From the NCBI GenBank assembly GCA_964019135.1, contig OZ025263.1, forward strand, positions 30,813,639-30,877,638: DNA of 64,000 nucleotides. Reading direction: 5' to 3'. The stretch is from Arenicola marina (taxonomy: Eukaryota; Annelida; Polychaeta; Arenicolidae). Positions within the stretch are counted from its first letter, which is position 1; every line of letters begins with the position of its first letter. Positions 45,640-57,704 of the stretch are shown here, piece after piece. Under the pieces are notes generated by a model. That model worked only from the letters and a program-made list of their open reading frames with translations. It searched no databases and was not told the DNA's origin. Position numbers and translations under genes: made by a program.

Positions 45640-46568
45640 ATAGGGCTATAAAGTCTCGTTGGCTTAGACTTCCGGTTTACTCATTTTGGGGACAAACAAA
45701 CGAAGCACGTGTTCGGAACGAGTTTAGAATCTCTGCGCACACTGGTATCCTGACTATCTGTGATGTAGGCGTGACGTGTATGTTAGGCAAGGAGAGAGAC
45801 TGGGAACCAGACTACCTGCGCCAAAAGCCAGGCGCCGAGGGGTGGGTATATTGCGGAAGACCTAGCGCTATGATTAAAAATATTTAAGAAATATAGCTTC
45901 ACAAAACGGATAGATGACATATTTTTTATTTGTTTGCGCCATCACAATGACGAATATTTGTTACGACGGGACAATACGACTGAAAAACTAACGTTTTTTT
46001 GCATTTCCTACGAAAACGAGGCATTATGACGTCACACGGATTCTCCCCGGTTACAACGTTGGCGCAACGCTTCAAACAGAAAACTTACAAAAATGAAGAA
46101 ACTTGGTCTTTTCGTGATCCAAAAGTGATACGAAAACATCCAACTGGTCTTATTTTATCTTTACCATGTGGTTTAATGACGCACCCGTGTGTTGTTACTC
46201 CATGCACTGCACATTTTGAAAGCGGAATGGTTAAGTCGATCACTTGCTCTCGCCATTTTTGTTACCGCGGAGGCACGCGAACCCCTGTGACGTCACTCGC
46301 TGTTTGGTGACGTTATTTTTAGCTTTCGAGTGTTTTGAAGACGGATTTTTCCTTTGTATATTCCCAAAGTTCTGCGCATCATCGCCTCCAAATATTTTAA
46401 CGTATATCTCTCATAGCCATGTTTAGTGAAATGGTACTCATAGTCTTTAGGATAAACCTGGAAAGAAACTGACTTATAGCTGCCTATACTTCAACATGGA
46501 GCACGTGTGTTTGTTTGTCCCCAAAACTGAAGTCTCGCAGCTCGATCGCGAGAACTGTATAGCCCTAT
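45640..46568. mobile_element. ~930-bp inverted-repeat DNA transposon, non-autonomous
   Basis: Ends ATAGGGCTATA and TATAGCCCTAT are followed by further paired blocks (TTTGGGGACAAACAAACG versus TTTGTTTGTCCCCAAAA). The interior has only short frames (103 codons at 45999-46310) with no transposase motif. Confidence 0.75.
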
Positions 46569-46885
46569 TACGTGATCTCACTGGCTTATGATGCATGCAT
46601 TTCGTTGTTTAGCGTTCTCTTGGACCTAATAAAAACGGATGACTTGAAAAAATAGTTTGTTTGTTATCATGCAGTCATAGGCCTACATGTAAAATACGGT
46701 AGCTTGAACTCCGTGCTGTATATATCAAAAATGCTGATTTACCGGATTAACCGGTTTAAATCAACTATCAGGGTGCAGTGACTGTTCTCACTTGTTGTGG
46801 TTGGAGATGTGTCAGAGAACTGTTGAACCAGGTAGTGTGTCATTAAAACATGCAAAAGGTGTCGACCCCTGTCAAACCGTTATGT

Positions 46886-46922
46886 CATCTCTCTCTCTCT
46901 CTATGTATATATATATATAATT
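46886..46922. repeat. TC/TA microsatellite
   Basis: A (TC)n run is followed by (TA)n, about 270 bp upstream of the gene B start. Confidence 0.85.
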
Positions 46923-47194
46923 CTATATCATGACATATGCAAGATGATGAAACATTGGTGGTACAGACGAACAGAGGTAAAATCTAAGTACAGATCCGAT
47001 AAGCAAGTTAAAAAAAACCAGCGCAGCCATTAGAACTAATCTTCTCTGATTAATATTGAGCGATGACTTTTCAGACATGTTTTATGTCCTCGATATAATT
47101 AATGCGCCTAGTTCAAGATAACGCGTGGACGCTCAAGTTTAAATTGACGACGTTAACGAGTGTCCTGCTCAGTTCTGACGGGACATCGAGAGGG

Positions 47195-50100
47195 ATGGCG
47201 ACGCAAGGACGGCTAGCGGTGTCGCTCCTACTGCTGCAGCTGCTGGGGTGTTCAGCAGCCCAGAACACTGACGAGGCAGAGGCGGCCGCCCGGGCCCTGC
47301 AGTACACAGAGGAGGCCCAGGTCGTCTACTTCAATGATGCCACCGGCTATTGGAACTATCAGACCAACATAACGGATTACAACCTGGCCATCGCGGTACG
47401 TACGTGACAATTCAAACTTTCTAATTGACATGTATTTAATATAAGATTTGAAAATACTATACATTAAATATTATATTCATATTAAGTGATAAGTCAAAAT
47501 TGAAAACGTAACCGTTCAATTGACAGGTATTTAATATTATCTTTGAAAACACTATGCATTAACTTTATTTATATCAAAATGGACAGTAGTAATTTATAAT
47601 GACATAAATTTGTTTGCACTAATTAACATTAAAACAATGCATTTTCAAAATCGAAACGACTAAAGCGAGATAATCCTATGGTGATCAAATCATCATTTAT
47701 TTCTTTATTGCACATGTATAAATTAACACTATGCGTGAATTTGGGTCCATTTACGCCTGGTTCCGTTCAGCAGAGGGGCCGCCTCGATAGCTCAGAGCGC
47801 TCGCCTTGAGTGCTCTGGCCACCTGAGAGCCTAACGGCACGTGGACCGGTGGTTTGCGCCACGCTTTGACCATGTTTTTGTGGTCGCAGGTTAAAGATAC
47901 CATGTCATTCTTCGCAAAGAGTATGGGGTTACCCCGGGGACATGGCTCCGCTCTCCTTTCCTTCTCCCATTGACGCGATATGACCCAAAGTCTTTAAAGC
48001 TACCTGAATACACAACCAACCAACCGTACATTAGATTGTCAGTGATGACAAGCAGCATGGCGTATTATTTTGGCGCATAGATATAAGCCTACTGTCGCAC
48101 AATGCCACTGTTTCTTTGACATACTGGCTGCATCTCTTCGGTAGCGGGTATATACCCAAAGTAAACTGAATACTCACATTACGCATCGGTGTACCGCCCG
48201 AATTTCTTCCCCCGGGTCGGGTGCGCGCGCATTTATTCATCATGCCGATCGTCTCCCGTTCAAAATAGCACCGGCCATTCGGCAGAAGATGGCGACTCAT
48301 TGGAAAGTGGCAGCCGAGGCTGGTTCCATGTCCCTTGAATTAATTCACCGGACTTTACCGAACTTAACATATTATAAAAACGCTCCGACCGAGCTGATTT
48401 TGACGGTGAAAAAAAAGGGGGGGAGGGGCGCTTACAGTGGAGCCCCCCCCCCCAAACCCAGCAATGTATTATGCCCCCCCCCGGGGGGTCACCGCATAAT
48501 ATTCTGGATCAGGTCGACGTGCTTTAATTAGCATATTTATTAATGCCGAAATTGTGGACGATAGGTGGAAGGCGGCGCAGCCTCGGCAGCCTTCGACAAG
48601 CTGAAGGGAGAGGAGGCGGACAGTTTCGCCTGGGAAGGCTTCTCTGACTACAGCCTTAAGAGGCAGTTCAGCAAGATCGGAGACCTGGGCTACTCTGTGC
48701 TACCCGAGGCACAGTACCAGAGGGTATGACATAGGCATAAGATCACATTACCAGAGGGTATGGCATAGGCTTAAGGTCACATTACCAGAGGGTATGACAT
48801 ACACATAGGGCCTCAATACCAGAGGGTACGACATAACAAAAGTGCTGCTTCAATGTTTTCCTTTATTTCTTGTCGCATGTGACCCCTATGAAGTTAACAT
48901 GTGTACTTCAAAGTTACAAGTATAATTTGTAACAAAACTAAATTACCGCGTTGAATTTAACCGAAACTCGTATTAGTCCGGCTCAACCATTATTGGCCAA
49001 TACATTATATGATAGCATTTGTAATGTGATAATTGTCGTGGTTTGGTTTTTAGTACAGCGAGCTGAATAACGAAATGGAGGCAATCTACAGCACGGCCAA
49101 AGTGTGCAATAGGCCAGGAGACACCTCAGGGACATGCTATCCCCTGGAACCCGGTATGTTGTCTGATATATGTCAATGCTTATATAGTTTGTGTTATGGA
49201 TAAGCGGGAACTTTGTGTATGAAAGCCAGAGGGATCTTTGTTTTCAATAGTCCGAAGCCCAAGAAGACAATTTTAACCTATTATAGTTCCAGATACATTA
49301 TTAATGTTGAACCATATGTGGAAACTGCCAATGTTAAATAGCGACTGCCTTGAGTCGGTTGTGCCCTTGTGGAAAATCGGACTGGCTGAAGGCAGCGGTA
49401 GCTTGCTAGTGTCTAAAAGGTCTAAACGTGACGACTTGTCAGTAGGGAGCTGTCAAAGAAATATATACAATTAAATGGATATGAAGAGCCTGCACAACTT
49501 GTAACCAGTATAAACAGCAAACTTGTAGCTGCCATAAGCGGCCTCCCATGGCCATATGTGACGCCTATAATTGTGCCTGTTAACAACTTCATTCATCAAG
49601 AGAGGTACTTTATCTTGTGTCAGACCTGGTGACAATCATGGCCAATTCCACGGACTGGGACGAGCTGATCTGGGCGTGGCAGGGCTTCAGGAACGAGAGC
49701 GGCAGGAAGATGCCAGATATGTACCAGGAGTTCGCCGGCCTTCTCAACACGGCAGCTACTATGAACGGTCAGTCTTCAAAGGGGTGGATCCGGGAATTTA
49801 AAGAGGCGAGGGGGGGAGGGGGCTCTGAACAAAACTGCGACCGGGAGATCCACTAATTTAATAACGACAGAGGGGGGGGGGGGGGGGGAGGGGGGGGGGT
49901 GACCCTCAAAGCCCAAGGTAGCACAATTGGTAATTTCTGAAATTAAAAATACTAGCACGCATTCATTATGTAATAAAATTTACCAAATTTATAGAATGAT
50001 GCTATAGGGCTATTGTACCAGATTATTGTCAATGCCAACATATTCAAAGAGTTGCCACCGACTTAATAATTAATAATATTGTCAACGATTCACTCCTGTT

Positions 50101-53100
50101 TTGCATTTGCCGAAAACAGACGAAAGTAACCGATAACCTGTAAATCCAGGTTACGCTGATAACGGAGAGTACTGGCGCTTCTGGTATGAGGACCCGGAGT
50201 TTCGGGCTCAGTGCGAGGGTCTCTGGGATGACCTTCGACCCCATTACGAGCAGCTCCACACCTACGTCCGCCGGAAGTTGAAGGAGCGTTACCCGAACGA
50301 ACCATTCCCGAGCAGCGGGCACATCCCAGCCCACATTCTAGGTTGGTTGCCTCTTGATAATATTGTTACTGCATTTAATCTTTTGATTGTTTTGTTGATA
50401 TATAAAGTATTGTTAATGTGCCAACTTGTCATAGGAAAACGGAAGTATTTTTATCTTCGTTATTGGCCAAACACGCAGGTTCGTTCAGCCGTCATGAAGT
50501 CATCAATTCGTTACGCGACATATAGAGCGTTACCCCATCTGTGTGTAGTCCATATCTGTCACAATGGCTATAATTAATATGTTGTTTATTTTGCATTATC
50601 CGCTAGCATATATCGTCTTCAAGATCCATGTCATTACGAAATAAATCTCATCACGATTTTCATCAATTCATCACAAAATATAGTGCGATTAATGCCGGGC
50701 CATCGTGCCTTCTCTTTTGCTTTTCGAAGCTTGTATCGTGATATCCAGATCAAATACCAATGACTTCTACCCAATTAGTAATAGGAAAAGAAGCATTAAC
50801 TGATAGGGAAAAAGATTAAGGCCGCTTTCTTGGATTATTGGATGGTTGGTGTGATTTGGATTATTGGGTGTTTAACGTAATGTTTTAACAACCAGGGAAC
50901 ATGTGGGCCCAGGACTGGTCTGCACTGGAGCCTCTGATGAGACCATTCCCTGACAAGCCTGGCCTTGACGTCACCGACGCTCTTGTGGAACAGGTTGGTA
51001 TGGCTTATGACTTTATTGTGGATGATAGCTCAACCCAGATGAGCCAATAATTAACTTTTTGGGAACATATTCCACTTAATTTTTAGCAATCGACAACGAT
51101 ATAATATTGCTACTTTCTATTGGTCGGTCTTACGTAGTGTATAATGGCCGAGCCAGCCCTGCATCTCGCAAGCCGACTTTTTAATCACAGAAGAGTTACG
51201 ATGGTCTCTTGTCCTGTATATCCTGAGCACCCTGAAGCGGCATTGTCCTGCGTGGACGCCTGGCAACCAACACGACCCCCGGGGAGCCTTTATTAATGCA
51301 AGGCCTGTATCTGAGATTAGATCTCAAGCTGCTCATTACGCCGCCATGGTGCTGTTTGCAATACTATCCACACGATCCAAGTTCAAGCAACCATGACACA
51401 TGATCCTAATACCAGTTATTACGCGCAGGGATACAACGCAACAGGACTCTTCATCCTGGCGAATGAGTTTTTCACGTCGCTGGGCATGGAGCCGATGCCA
51501 CAGCCGTTCTGGGACAAGTCCATGATTCTGAAGCCTGACGACCGAGAGGTGGTGTGCCACGCCTCCGCCTGGGACTTCATGAACCAGATCGACTTCCGGT
51601 AAGGTCCAATTAACACATCTGGCGGCGTATTTGACTGGGCGCTTGCAGCGGCAGATCCATGATTTTGCCAAAGGGACAAGGAGAGGGCAGGGGGGGGGCA
51701 CAAGTCTAAAAAAAGTGGGTGCACGAGTCATTTTAGATGCCGCCGAAAATAGACGAAATTGGCCTTTTCACGCCGTGCAAGGGGTGCAAGTGCCGCCCGT
51801 GCCCCCCTCCCTGGATCCGCTACTGGCTTGTAGAACCAAAATCTCGTTCCACTGAAATCTCGCACATTTGGAAAGTTCTATTGCAGAACTAGAGAAAAAA
51901 GAAACATGTTATTTTCATGATAGATGTTGCAGGTATAAATTTTAAGAATATTGCGGATAAGCAAATGGCATGACGATGATTGCCTGATGCTAAACGCTGT
52001 GTAACGGTTTTGGGCGTTGCTTGTGAAGTGTTTCAATTAGTATGAAATATTATATGGTTATAAGGCCGTGGATACCCATTGGTGGAACGACACCAAGAAA
52101 ACTGCACAGTCACATGGTGAAGTGCACTGACATAAATATTCGCTTGAAACTCAATTTCTCGTTAAAGATCAATTAGACAAAATAAGATTGAGAACTAGAA
52201 CAGCGAAAGAAATGGAATGGGGAACGATGAAGGTTTACTTCCTCGAGGAGGGAAGGGGGGCAGTACAAGCACATTTCGCCCAAACGGAGCCGCTCTTCTT
52301 CTAGCTGTATTAAAATCTTGTATATGTGTATCCTTCGTCTTCAGCATCAAGCAGTGCACAGAGATAAACACAAAGTGGCTGATCACTACTCATCACGAGA
52401 TGGGACATATTGAGTACGATCTACAGTACAAGGAACAGCCAGTGCCATTCAGGAATGGGGTCAATCCGGGTAAGTACATCCGCACTCCAGGCAATGTTGA
52501 GATACCATGTTATCACTTAGGGACGGACGCCTTGATATACATCGGAGGCTCTGATTTGTTTTTCATTCATTAATATCTAATTTTAATTTCGAAATAATTT
52601 TTTTTGGTACTCTTGCTTTGCCTCTTACAGAAAACAAGTTTTTTCCTTTTTCGTTAACAAAAAATATGCCGTCGCCTATTAAAATGAATACATTTTGCAG
52701 ATTCCCCCAAAATAACGCTGACCTCGATCCCCATGGCGACAAAAACTAATTCAGCCCTCGTCGAACCCCCAAAAATAGTTTTGGCCTCCACAAACCACAA
52801 GCCATAGCCCCCCCCCCCCCCACTGGATATCAACTTCTATACTTGGTCAACCGCGACGGCCAAATGGCTTGCTGTCATCCACGTTTAATCCACTCAATGT
52901 TAGTTGTGGGATATGGAACTCCCGTTGGCCTATCCAACCGCGTGGGGAAATGCAGCATGACAAGTTTAAGAGGGGCCGGCCCGCTAGCTCAGTGGGTTAG
53001 AGCGCTCACCTTGAGTGCTCTGGCACGTGGATCGGTGATTCGCGCCCCGCTGTAGCTATGTCTGTGTAGTCGCAGGATAAAGATCCCATGTCCTTTATCG

Positions 53101-56100
53101 CAATGAGTAGGGGGTCACCCCCGGGGACATGGCTCCACTCTCACTTCCTTCTCCCATTGACGCGATATGACCAAAAGTGGTTAAAGCGTCCTGAATAAAC
53201 AAACCAACCAAGTTTAAGAAGTTGCTCTTTTTCATCTTTGCGGCGACTCACGCCATTGCAGGGAAAAAAGCGAGGCAATGTTTCATTAAAAAATAATCAA
53301 ACAGGAGGAAAACACCATCTGTGTATCCTCTCCTTTGTCTAATAATGTTTGCAGATCACTGATATTATGTAAGCCATGACACAAGATCGATAGACCACTG
53401 AACATGTTGCAGTCCTTGTCCAGCAATGAAAGCCGGTACAATATGTTTTTTCCTCTTTTTCTTTTTTATTCAACATTTATTTTTTTAACGAGGTTTACAA
53501 CAAGTAGGGGGTTACCCAAGTACACGTAGAGATAGAGGTTTACAACAAGTACAATATGCTTCGGTTGTGACAGGTTTCCACGAGGCCATCGGAGATACCA
53601 TTGCGCTGTCTGTGTCGACCCCGACCCACATGCAGAGCATTGGGCTGCTGGAGGCCGGCGCCGCTGATCCAGGTGAGGAGACATCTGTATGACCCAACAT
53701 GGCGACCATCTTACCGGCCTTGGCCTTGGCCATCACACAATTGGCGCATTTCTTTGGGTCAGGTTCGGTATCCCGTAACACGTGACAGGGAACTTCCGGG
53801 TGTGCCGATAGGGATATGCCTATTCCAATCAAATGCACACACCGTTCACACCTGCTGCACGCAGGGGCATTGGAACCAACCTAAGCTCATCACCTTTCAG
53901 TCAGCCGCCATCTTCTCCCGAATGTCCCATGCTGTTTTGAACGAGGCACACCGGCGTACTGAATGGATGCGCGCGCACCCATACCCGGGGGAAAGAACTG
54001 TCTGGCGGTATACCGATGCGTAATGTGCGTATTCGGGTTACCGCAGGGATATAACGAGCTACCAAAGAAATGCACCCCATGAGTCGTATGAAGCCACACG
54101 AATAGACCAATCCAGGCTGTCAATTATTCACAATTCCGACAAACAAAGCAGCATGTCCCTTTCTTGTCTGTTTCAGAGATGGTTGTCAATTTCATAGTGG
54201 GCGCATTTCTTTTGTAACCCGGGGGTATCCCTACGGACCGAATACGTACATTACGCATCGGTTCACCGCCCGACACTTCTTTCACCCTGGTATGGGTGCG
54301 CGCGCATCCATTCGGTTCAAAACAGCACGGGACATCAGGAGATTCCAGAGCTCTAATGTGCACCGGATATGAACGTGGGTGTGTGCATTTGATATCCCTA
54401 TCGACAAACTCGGAAGTTCCCAGTCACGTGTTGCGGGTCCCGGGGGGAACACCTAACCTGGCCCAAAGAAATGCGCCCACTCACGATTGAGGAAAAAGGA
54501 CTCAAGTGTGGGCCGGGGCTTAGCGCGGAGTCTGATTCGTTCTATTGTCCAATTATCCATAGATAAATGTACATAAAAAGGAGTTAATGTAACTATTGGT
54601 GTGTGCACACGCTTTTCGGTGAGCATATGTAAAGTATTTGTATTTGTGCCAGAGGAATTTATACAGACAACTGCATGACCGTTTGCCAATTCCGAATTAC
54701 ATACAAAAATAGTTCCTCTTCTGAACCAAGATTTTTCCCCATTATGGCATTAAACAATTATTTTGTTGTCATTGCCACTCTTACTACTATATTACCTGAC
54801 AGAGTGGTAACAGTCACAACTGTAGTGAAGTTCAAGTTATGGAACACTCATTCAGAACAATGCCTGCAGGCAAGGACGCATTGCAATTACGCTAACTAAA
54901 TATCATCAAATCCTAGTAGTGTAGTTTCACTATGTGAGTCAGGCAGAGGCAACGGATATTTTCTGCCATGATGTCATATGATATTTCTATGTGAAGCAGC
55001 AGTGTGATGATTATGACGCTATATCAAACCTTCGCTTTATATAGAATCCTTGTGGTGACTTTAACGCTATATTATACCTACGTTCTCGGTGACCGTCAGA
55101 GGTTGACATGAACTTCCTGATGCTGGAAGCCCTGAAGAAGATCGCCTTCATTCCCTTCGGCTACCTCATCGACCAGTGGCGCTGGGACCTGTTTGCTGGA
55201 GTCTTCCCCAGGGAGGACTACAACAGTAACTGGTGGGACGTCAGGTCAGTCAACGTCCCATTAACTGATTAGATATATAGATATGTACTCACCGCGCAGA
55301 GTTGCCGATGATAAGTCGTAACTAAACACAAACAACGGGCTGGTTCCAAGGGGAACATGGCAAGCTGGTGCGCTATCTAGCTCTTCCGGTTCAAGCTAGC
55401 AATTCCGCTCTGTCGATTGGCTGCGTATAAACCAATAAAGACGCAATAGGTGTGGCTGCCCTGTTTGCTTATGTGTCTATATTTGCATTATAGTTGCACT
55501 ATAGTTGCACTATAGTTGCATTAGCCGTTGCCGCCTTGTGGCATCTGTCTGTGATAACGAGGAATGTAATTACGTGCGTATGCGGCGAACATTATATCTT
55601 ATTGGCGTAGTATGTGTCCTTGGGGTTCGGAATACAAGTTATTTTTGGCTAACTATTATTTTCTAAGCCATATTGCGTCGCACAATTGTGCTTGATGTAT
55701 CGGCTCAGCTGCACATGGAATAGACCGATCCAGACTGTCAATCACTCACTGGCGTCACTGTTTGCTTTTATCCAATCATGTGGTGCAAAAGGGTCTTCCA
55801 CGTGCGTTACGTCGGACAAACAAGTGGGACAAACAAAGAAGCATGTCACTTTCTTCTCAATTTCAGAGCTGAGCACTTCTCACTTGTACCTACCATCAGC
55901 TATGGTTGTCAATTTCATACTCACGGTCAACGTGTTGATCGGTCTATAGACCGATCCAGGCTCCGACACTAATTCCCGCCCACGCTTAAGTCATCTTTGC
56001 TTACTTTTGAGTATGAAATTGACAACTATAGCCGATGGCAGGCACAAGTGAGAATTACTCATCTCTGAAACCGAAAACAATGTGACATGCTGCTTTGTTT

Positions 56101-57671
56101 GTCCGACTTATTTGTTCGACATAACGCACGTGGAGGACCCTTTCTCACCACATGATTGGATAAAATCAACAGTGATGTCAATGAATGAGTGACAGCCTAG
56201 ATCGGTCTATTAACACGCAACACTCACAATGCCTCGAGCCATTATCTCTCCGCCAGATTTCGCTACCAGGGAGTAGCACCGCCGGTCACTAGGAGCGCTG
56301 GCGGCGACTTCGATGCCGGAGCGAAGTATCACGTGCCGGCAAACACTCCTTACATCAGGTTAGTCAGGGTAACAAACAGTATAACAACAGCATATGAAGC
56401 CTAATTCTCGATATATTATACTAACATATTAAAATCGCATTTGACAGCATTTGTCGCGTAAACCGCACTGTCGACTAATAAAACACTTGGATAATATGAA
56501 CAATACATTCAACATGAGTTGAAAGCATATAGTCTACGCCTACTTTATAGCGTGTATACGCCAACCCAGTGGCACTGTCTGTATGGACCACTGACCATGG
56601 TTTCACAGGACCACTGACCATGGTTTCACAGGGCCACCGACCATGGTTTCACAGGGCCACTGACCATGGTTTCACAGGGTCACTGACCATGGTTTCACAG
56701 TGACACTGTCTGTATGGACCATGGTTTATCTGTGCTTTCCGACAGGTACTTCGTGAGCCACGTGCTCCAGTACCAGTTCCAGAAGGCGATGTGTGACGCT
56801 GCTGGATTCAACGGACCCCTCCACCAGTGTGATTTCTACCAGTCCTCGGCCGCAGGGGACCTCCTCGCGTACGTCACACCCTCGTGGTCGTGCGGGAGGG
56901 TGGTGGGGGGGGGGCACTATATTTCATTTGATATACTATTTTCATATGTGATAAATTAACCTCAATGCATTAGGTTAGCATAACTCCATTATCTGAACAT
57001 AAATGCATTTTATGTTAACTTAAATGTATTTATGTTAACTTAAATGTATTTATGTTAACTTAAATGTATTTATGTTAACTTAAATGTATTTATGTTAGCT
57101 TAAATGTATTTATGTTAACTTCAAGGTATTTATGTTAACTTAAATGTATCTATGTTAACTTAAATTTATTTATGTTAACTTAAATGTATTTATGTTAACT
57201 TAAATGTATTTATGTTAACTTAAATGTATTTATGTTAACTTCAATGTATTTACGTTAACTTATATGTATTTATTTTAACTTAGATGTATTTATGTTAACT
57301 TAATATACATCATAGTAAATTAATTTATTCTATTAAATTTCGTCATATTATATAGTCATAAGTTATAGCCAGATATTTATTAACATTTTTGTACAGGGTT
57401 TAATATTACGGCTGGAACAGATAACTAATATTTATGAAAAAAATGTAAATGTACTTTTAATTTTGACTGCCACTTCAGTGACGTCATGAAGCTGGCTGCG
57501 TCCCTGCCATGGCCGGATGCGCTGGAGAGAATCACGGGAACGCGCACCATGTCCGTGGGCCCTCTAGTCCAGTACTTTGACCCACTTTTCTCGTGGCTCG
57601 ATACACAGAATGTCGGTGAAACACCCGGATGGACCGACGCCTGTCCCACCGGCTCCGTCGAGTTTTCGTAG
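47195..57671 (+). CDS. ACE-family metallopeptidase, gene B (complete, secreted form)
   Basis: M2-family zinc dipeptidyl carboxypeptidase. Thirteen exons give 616 residues, the length of single-domain invertebrate ACEs: 47195-47395, 48565-48723, 49054-49153, 49624-49767, 50150-50341, 50896-50993, 51429-51598, 52345-52469, 53574-53672, 55100-55244, 56257-56358, 56746-56868, 57479-57671. All junctions are GT/AG and in phase. The ATG at 47195 gives a clear signal peptide ([20 protein letters not shown]); an in-frame ATG at 47102 would bury it. Zinc site HEMGH 372-376 plus E400 (28 apart, as in ACE), catalytic E373, H342 in CHASAW, and K501/H503/Y510/R512/Y513 match known substrate and chloride positions. 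Cys pairs are 341-359 and 528-540. No membrane segment follows, so it is probably secreted. Only one exon 8 is present, unlike gene A. Confidence 0.94.
47768..48030 (+). mobile_element. tRNA-derived SINE in gene B intron 1
   Basis: The head resembles a tRNA (A-box-like ATAGCTCAGAGCGCTCG, degenerate B-box GTGGTTTGCGCCAC). The body has CCATGTCATTCTTCGCA, GGGGACATGGCTCC and GACGCGATATGACC, and the tail has AACCAACCAACC. Same family as 52972 and the truncated minus copy at 27935. Confidence 0.85.
48126..48350. mobile_element. MITE family B copy, right end lost
   Basis: Begins TGGCTGCATCTCTTCGG and contains ACTCACATTACGCATCGG, GTGCGCGCGCATTTATTC and CGTTCAAAATAGCAC as in other family B copies. 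It grades into a poly-G-type repeat (48370-48500) with no right terminal repeat. Confidence 0.65.
48715..48850 (+). repeat. 34-bp tandem repeat of the exon 2 donor (gene B)
   Basis: TACCAGAGG/GTATGACATA, the end of exon 2 plus the donor, recurs at 48715 (functional), 48749, 48783 and 48817 with an exact 34-bp period. Each copy keeps GTATG or GTACG at the donor position. Confidence 0.9.
49784..49900. repeat. Poly-G/GGATCC interspersed repeat, gene B intron 4
   Basis: GGTGGATCCGGGAATTTA is followed by CTCTGAACAAAACTGCGACCG and long G runs. It is the same family as 25830 and others. Confidence 0.65.
51645..51830. repeat. GGATCC-type interspersed repeat, gene B intron 7
   Basis: It starts GGCAGATCCATGATTTTGCC and ends CCCTCCCTGGATCCGCTACTGG. 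The ends read as imperfect inverted repeats around a G-rich to C-rich interior. Confidence 0.6.
52972..53212 (+). mobile_element. tRNA-derived SINE in gene B intron 8
   Basis: Best-preserved copy. Head GCTAGCTCAGTGGGTTAGAG (A box), then GGTGATTCGCGCCCC (B-box region), body ATCCCATGTCC..., GGGGACATGGCTCC, GACGCGATATGACC, and tail CTGAATAAACAAACCAACCA. It is not a functional tRNA, because the arms do not close. Confidence 0.9.
53462..53520 (-). mobile_element. Possible LINE 3' tail fragment
   Basis: TTTATTTTTTTAACGAGGTT resembles TTTATTTATTTAACGAGGTT at the 3' edge of the LINE near 29970. The fragment ends ~50 bp before gene B exon 9. Confidence 0.4.
53741..54079. mobile_element. MITE family B copy, gene B intron 9
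   Basis: TTGGCGCATTTCTTTGG at the left and CCAAAGAAATGCACCCC at the right are imperfect terminal inverted repeats. The interior matches other family B copies (CGATGCGTAATGTGCG, GCGCGCACCCATACCCG). Confidence 0.8.
54101..54546. mobile_element. MITE family A copy split by a family B insertion
   Basis: The left part (54101-54195, AATAGACCAATCCAGGCTGT...) and right part (54482-54546, CACGATTGAGGAAAAAGGAC... to TTCTATT) match one contiguous family A arm. The middle is the family B element at 54196-54481. Confidence 0.75.
54196..54481. mobile_element. MITE family B, intact, nested in family A
   Basis: 286 bp with perfect 17-bp terminal inverted repeats AGTGGGCGCATTTCTTT / AAAGAAATGCGCCCACT. It interrupts a family A element and is therefore the younger insertion. 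No transposase is encoded. Confidence 0.88.
55729..56211. mobile_element. Two family A MITEs joined at their ends
   Basis: AATAGACCGATC at 55729 and ATCGGTCTATT at 56201-56211 bound 483 bp. In the middle a perfect 20-bp palindrome GATCGGTCTATAGACCGATC (~55937-55956) is a tail-to-tail junction of two terminal repeats. The two halves are largely inverted copies (for example CACATGATTGGATAAAA versus TTTTATCCAATCATGTG). Confidence 0.82.
56592..56732. repeat. 23-bp tandem repeat, gene B intron 11
   Basis: About five copies of CCACTGACCATGGTTTCACA plus GGG lie just upstream of the exon 12 acceptor. Flanking copies of CACTGTCTGTATGGACCA at both ends suggest a compound repeat. Confidence 0.85.
57005..57305. 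repeat. 20-bp tandem repeat, gene B intron 12
   Basis: About 15 copies of TTATGTTAACTTAAATGTAT. AT-rich, non-coding. Confidence 0.92.
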
Positions 57672-57698
57672 ACAAGTCTTGCGCCGTACGAGAGTTGC

Positions 57699-57704
57699 AA
57701 TAAA
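57699..57704 (+). terminator. Poly(A) signal of gene B
   Basis: AATAAA lies 28 bp after the stop codon at 57669-57671, giving a very short 3'UTR. Confidence 0.7.

Noticed and set aside
47102..47194. Upstream in-frame ATG as start of gene B
   Set aside because: It would place 31 polar residues before a clear signal peptide. The ATG at 47195 gives the signal peptide at the N-terminus.
52974..53050. Functional tRNA gene
   Set aside because: A and B box remnants are present but the arms do not pair properly, and a SINE body and tail follow.
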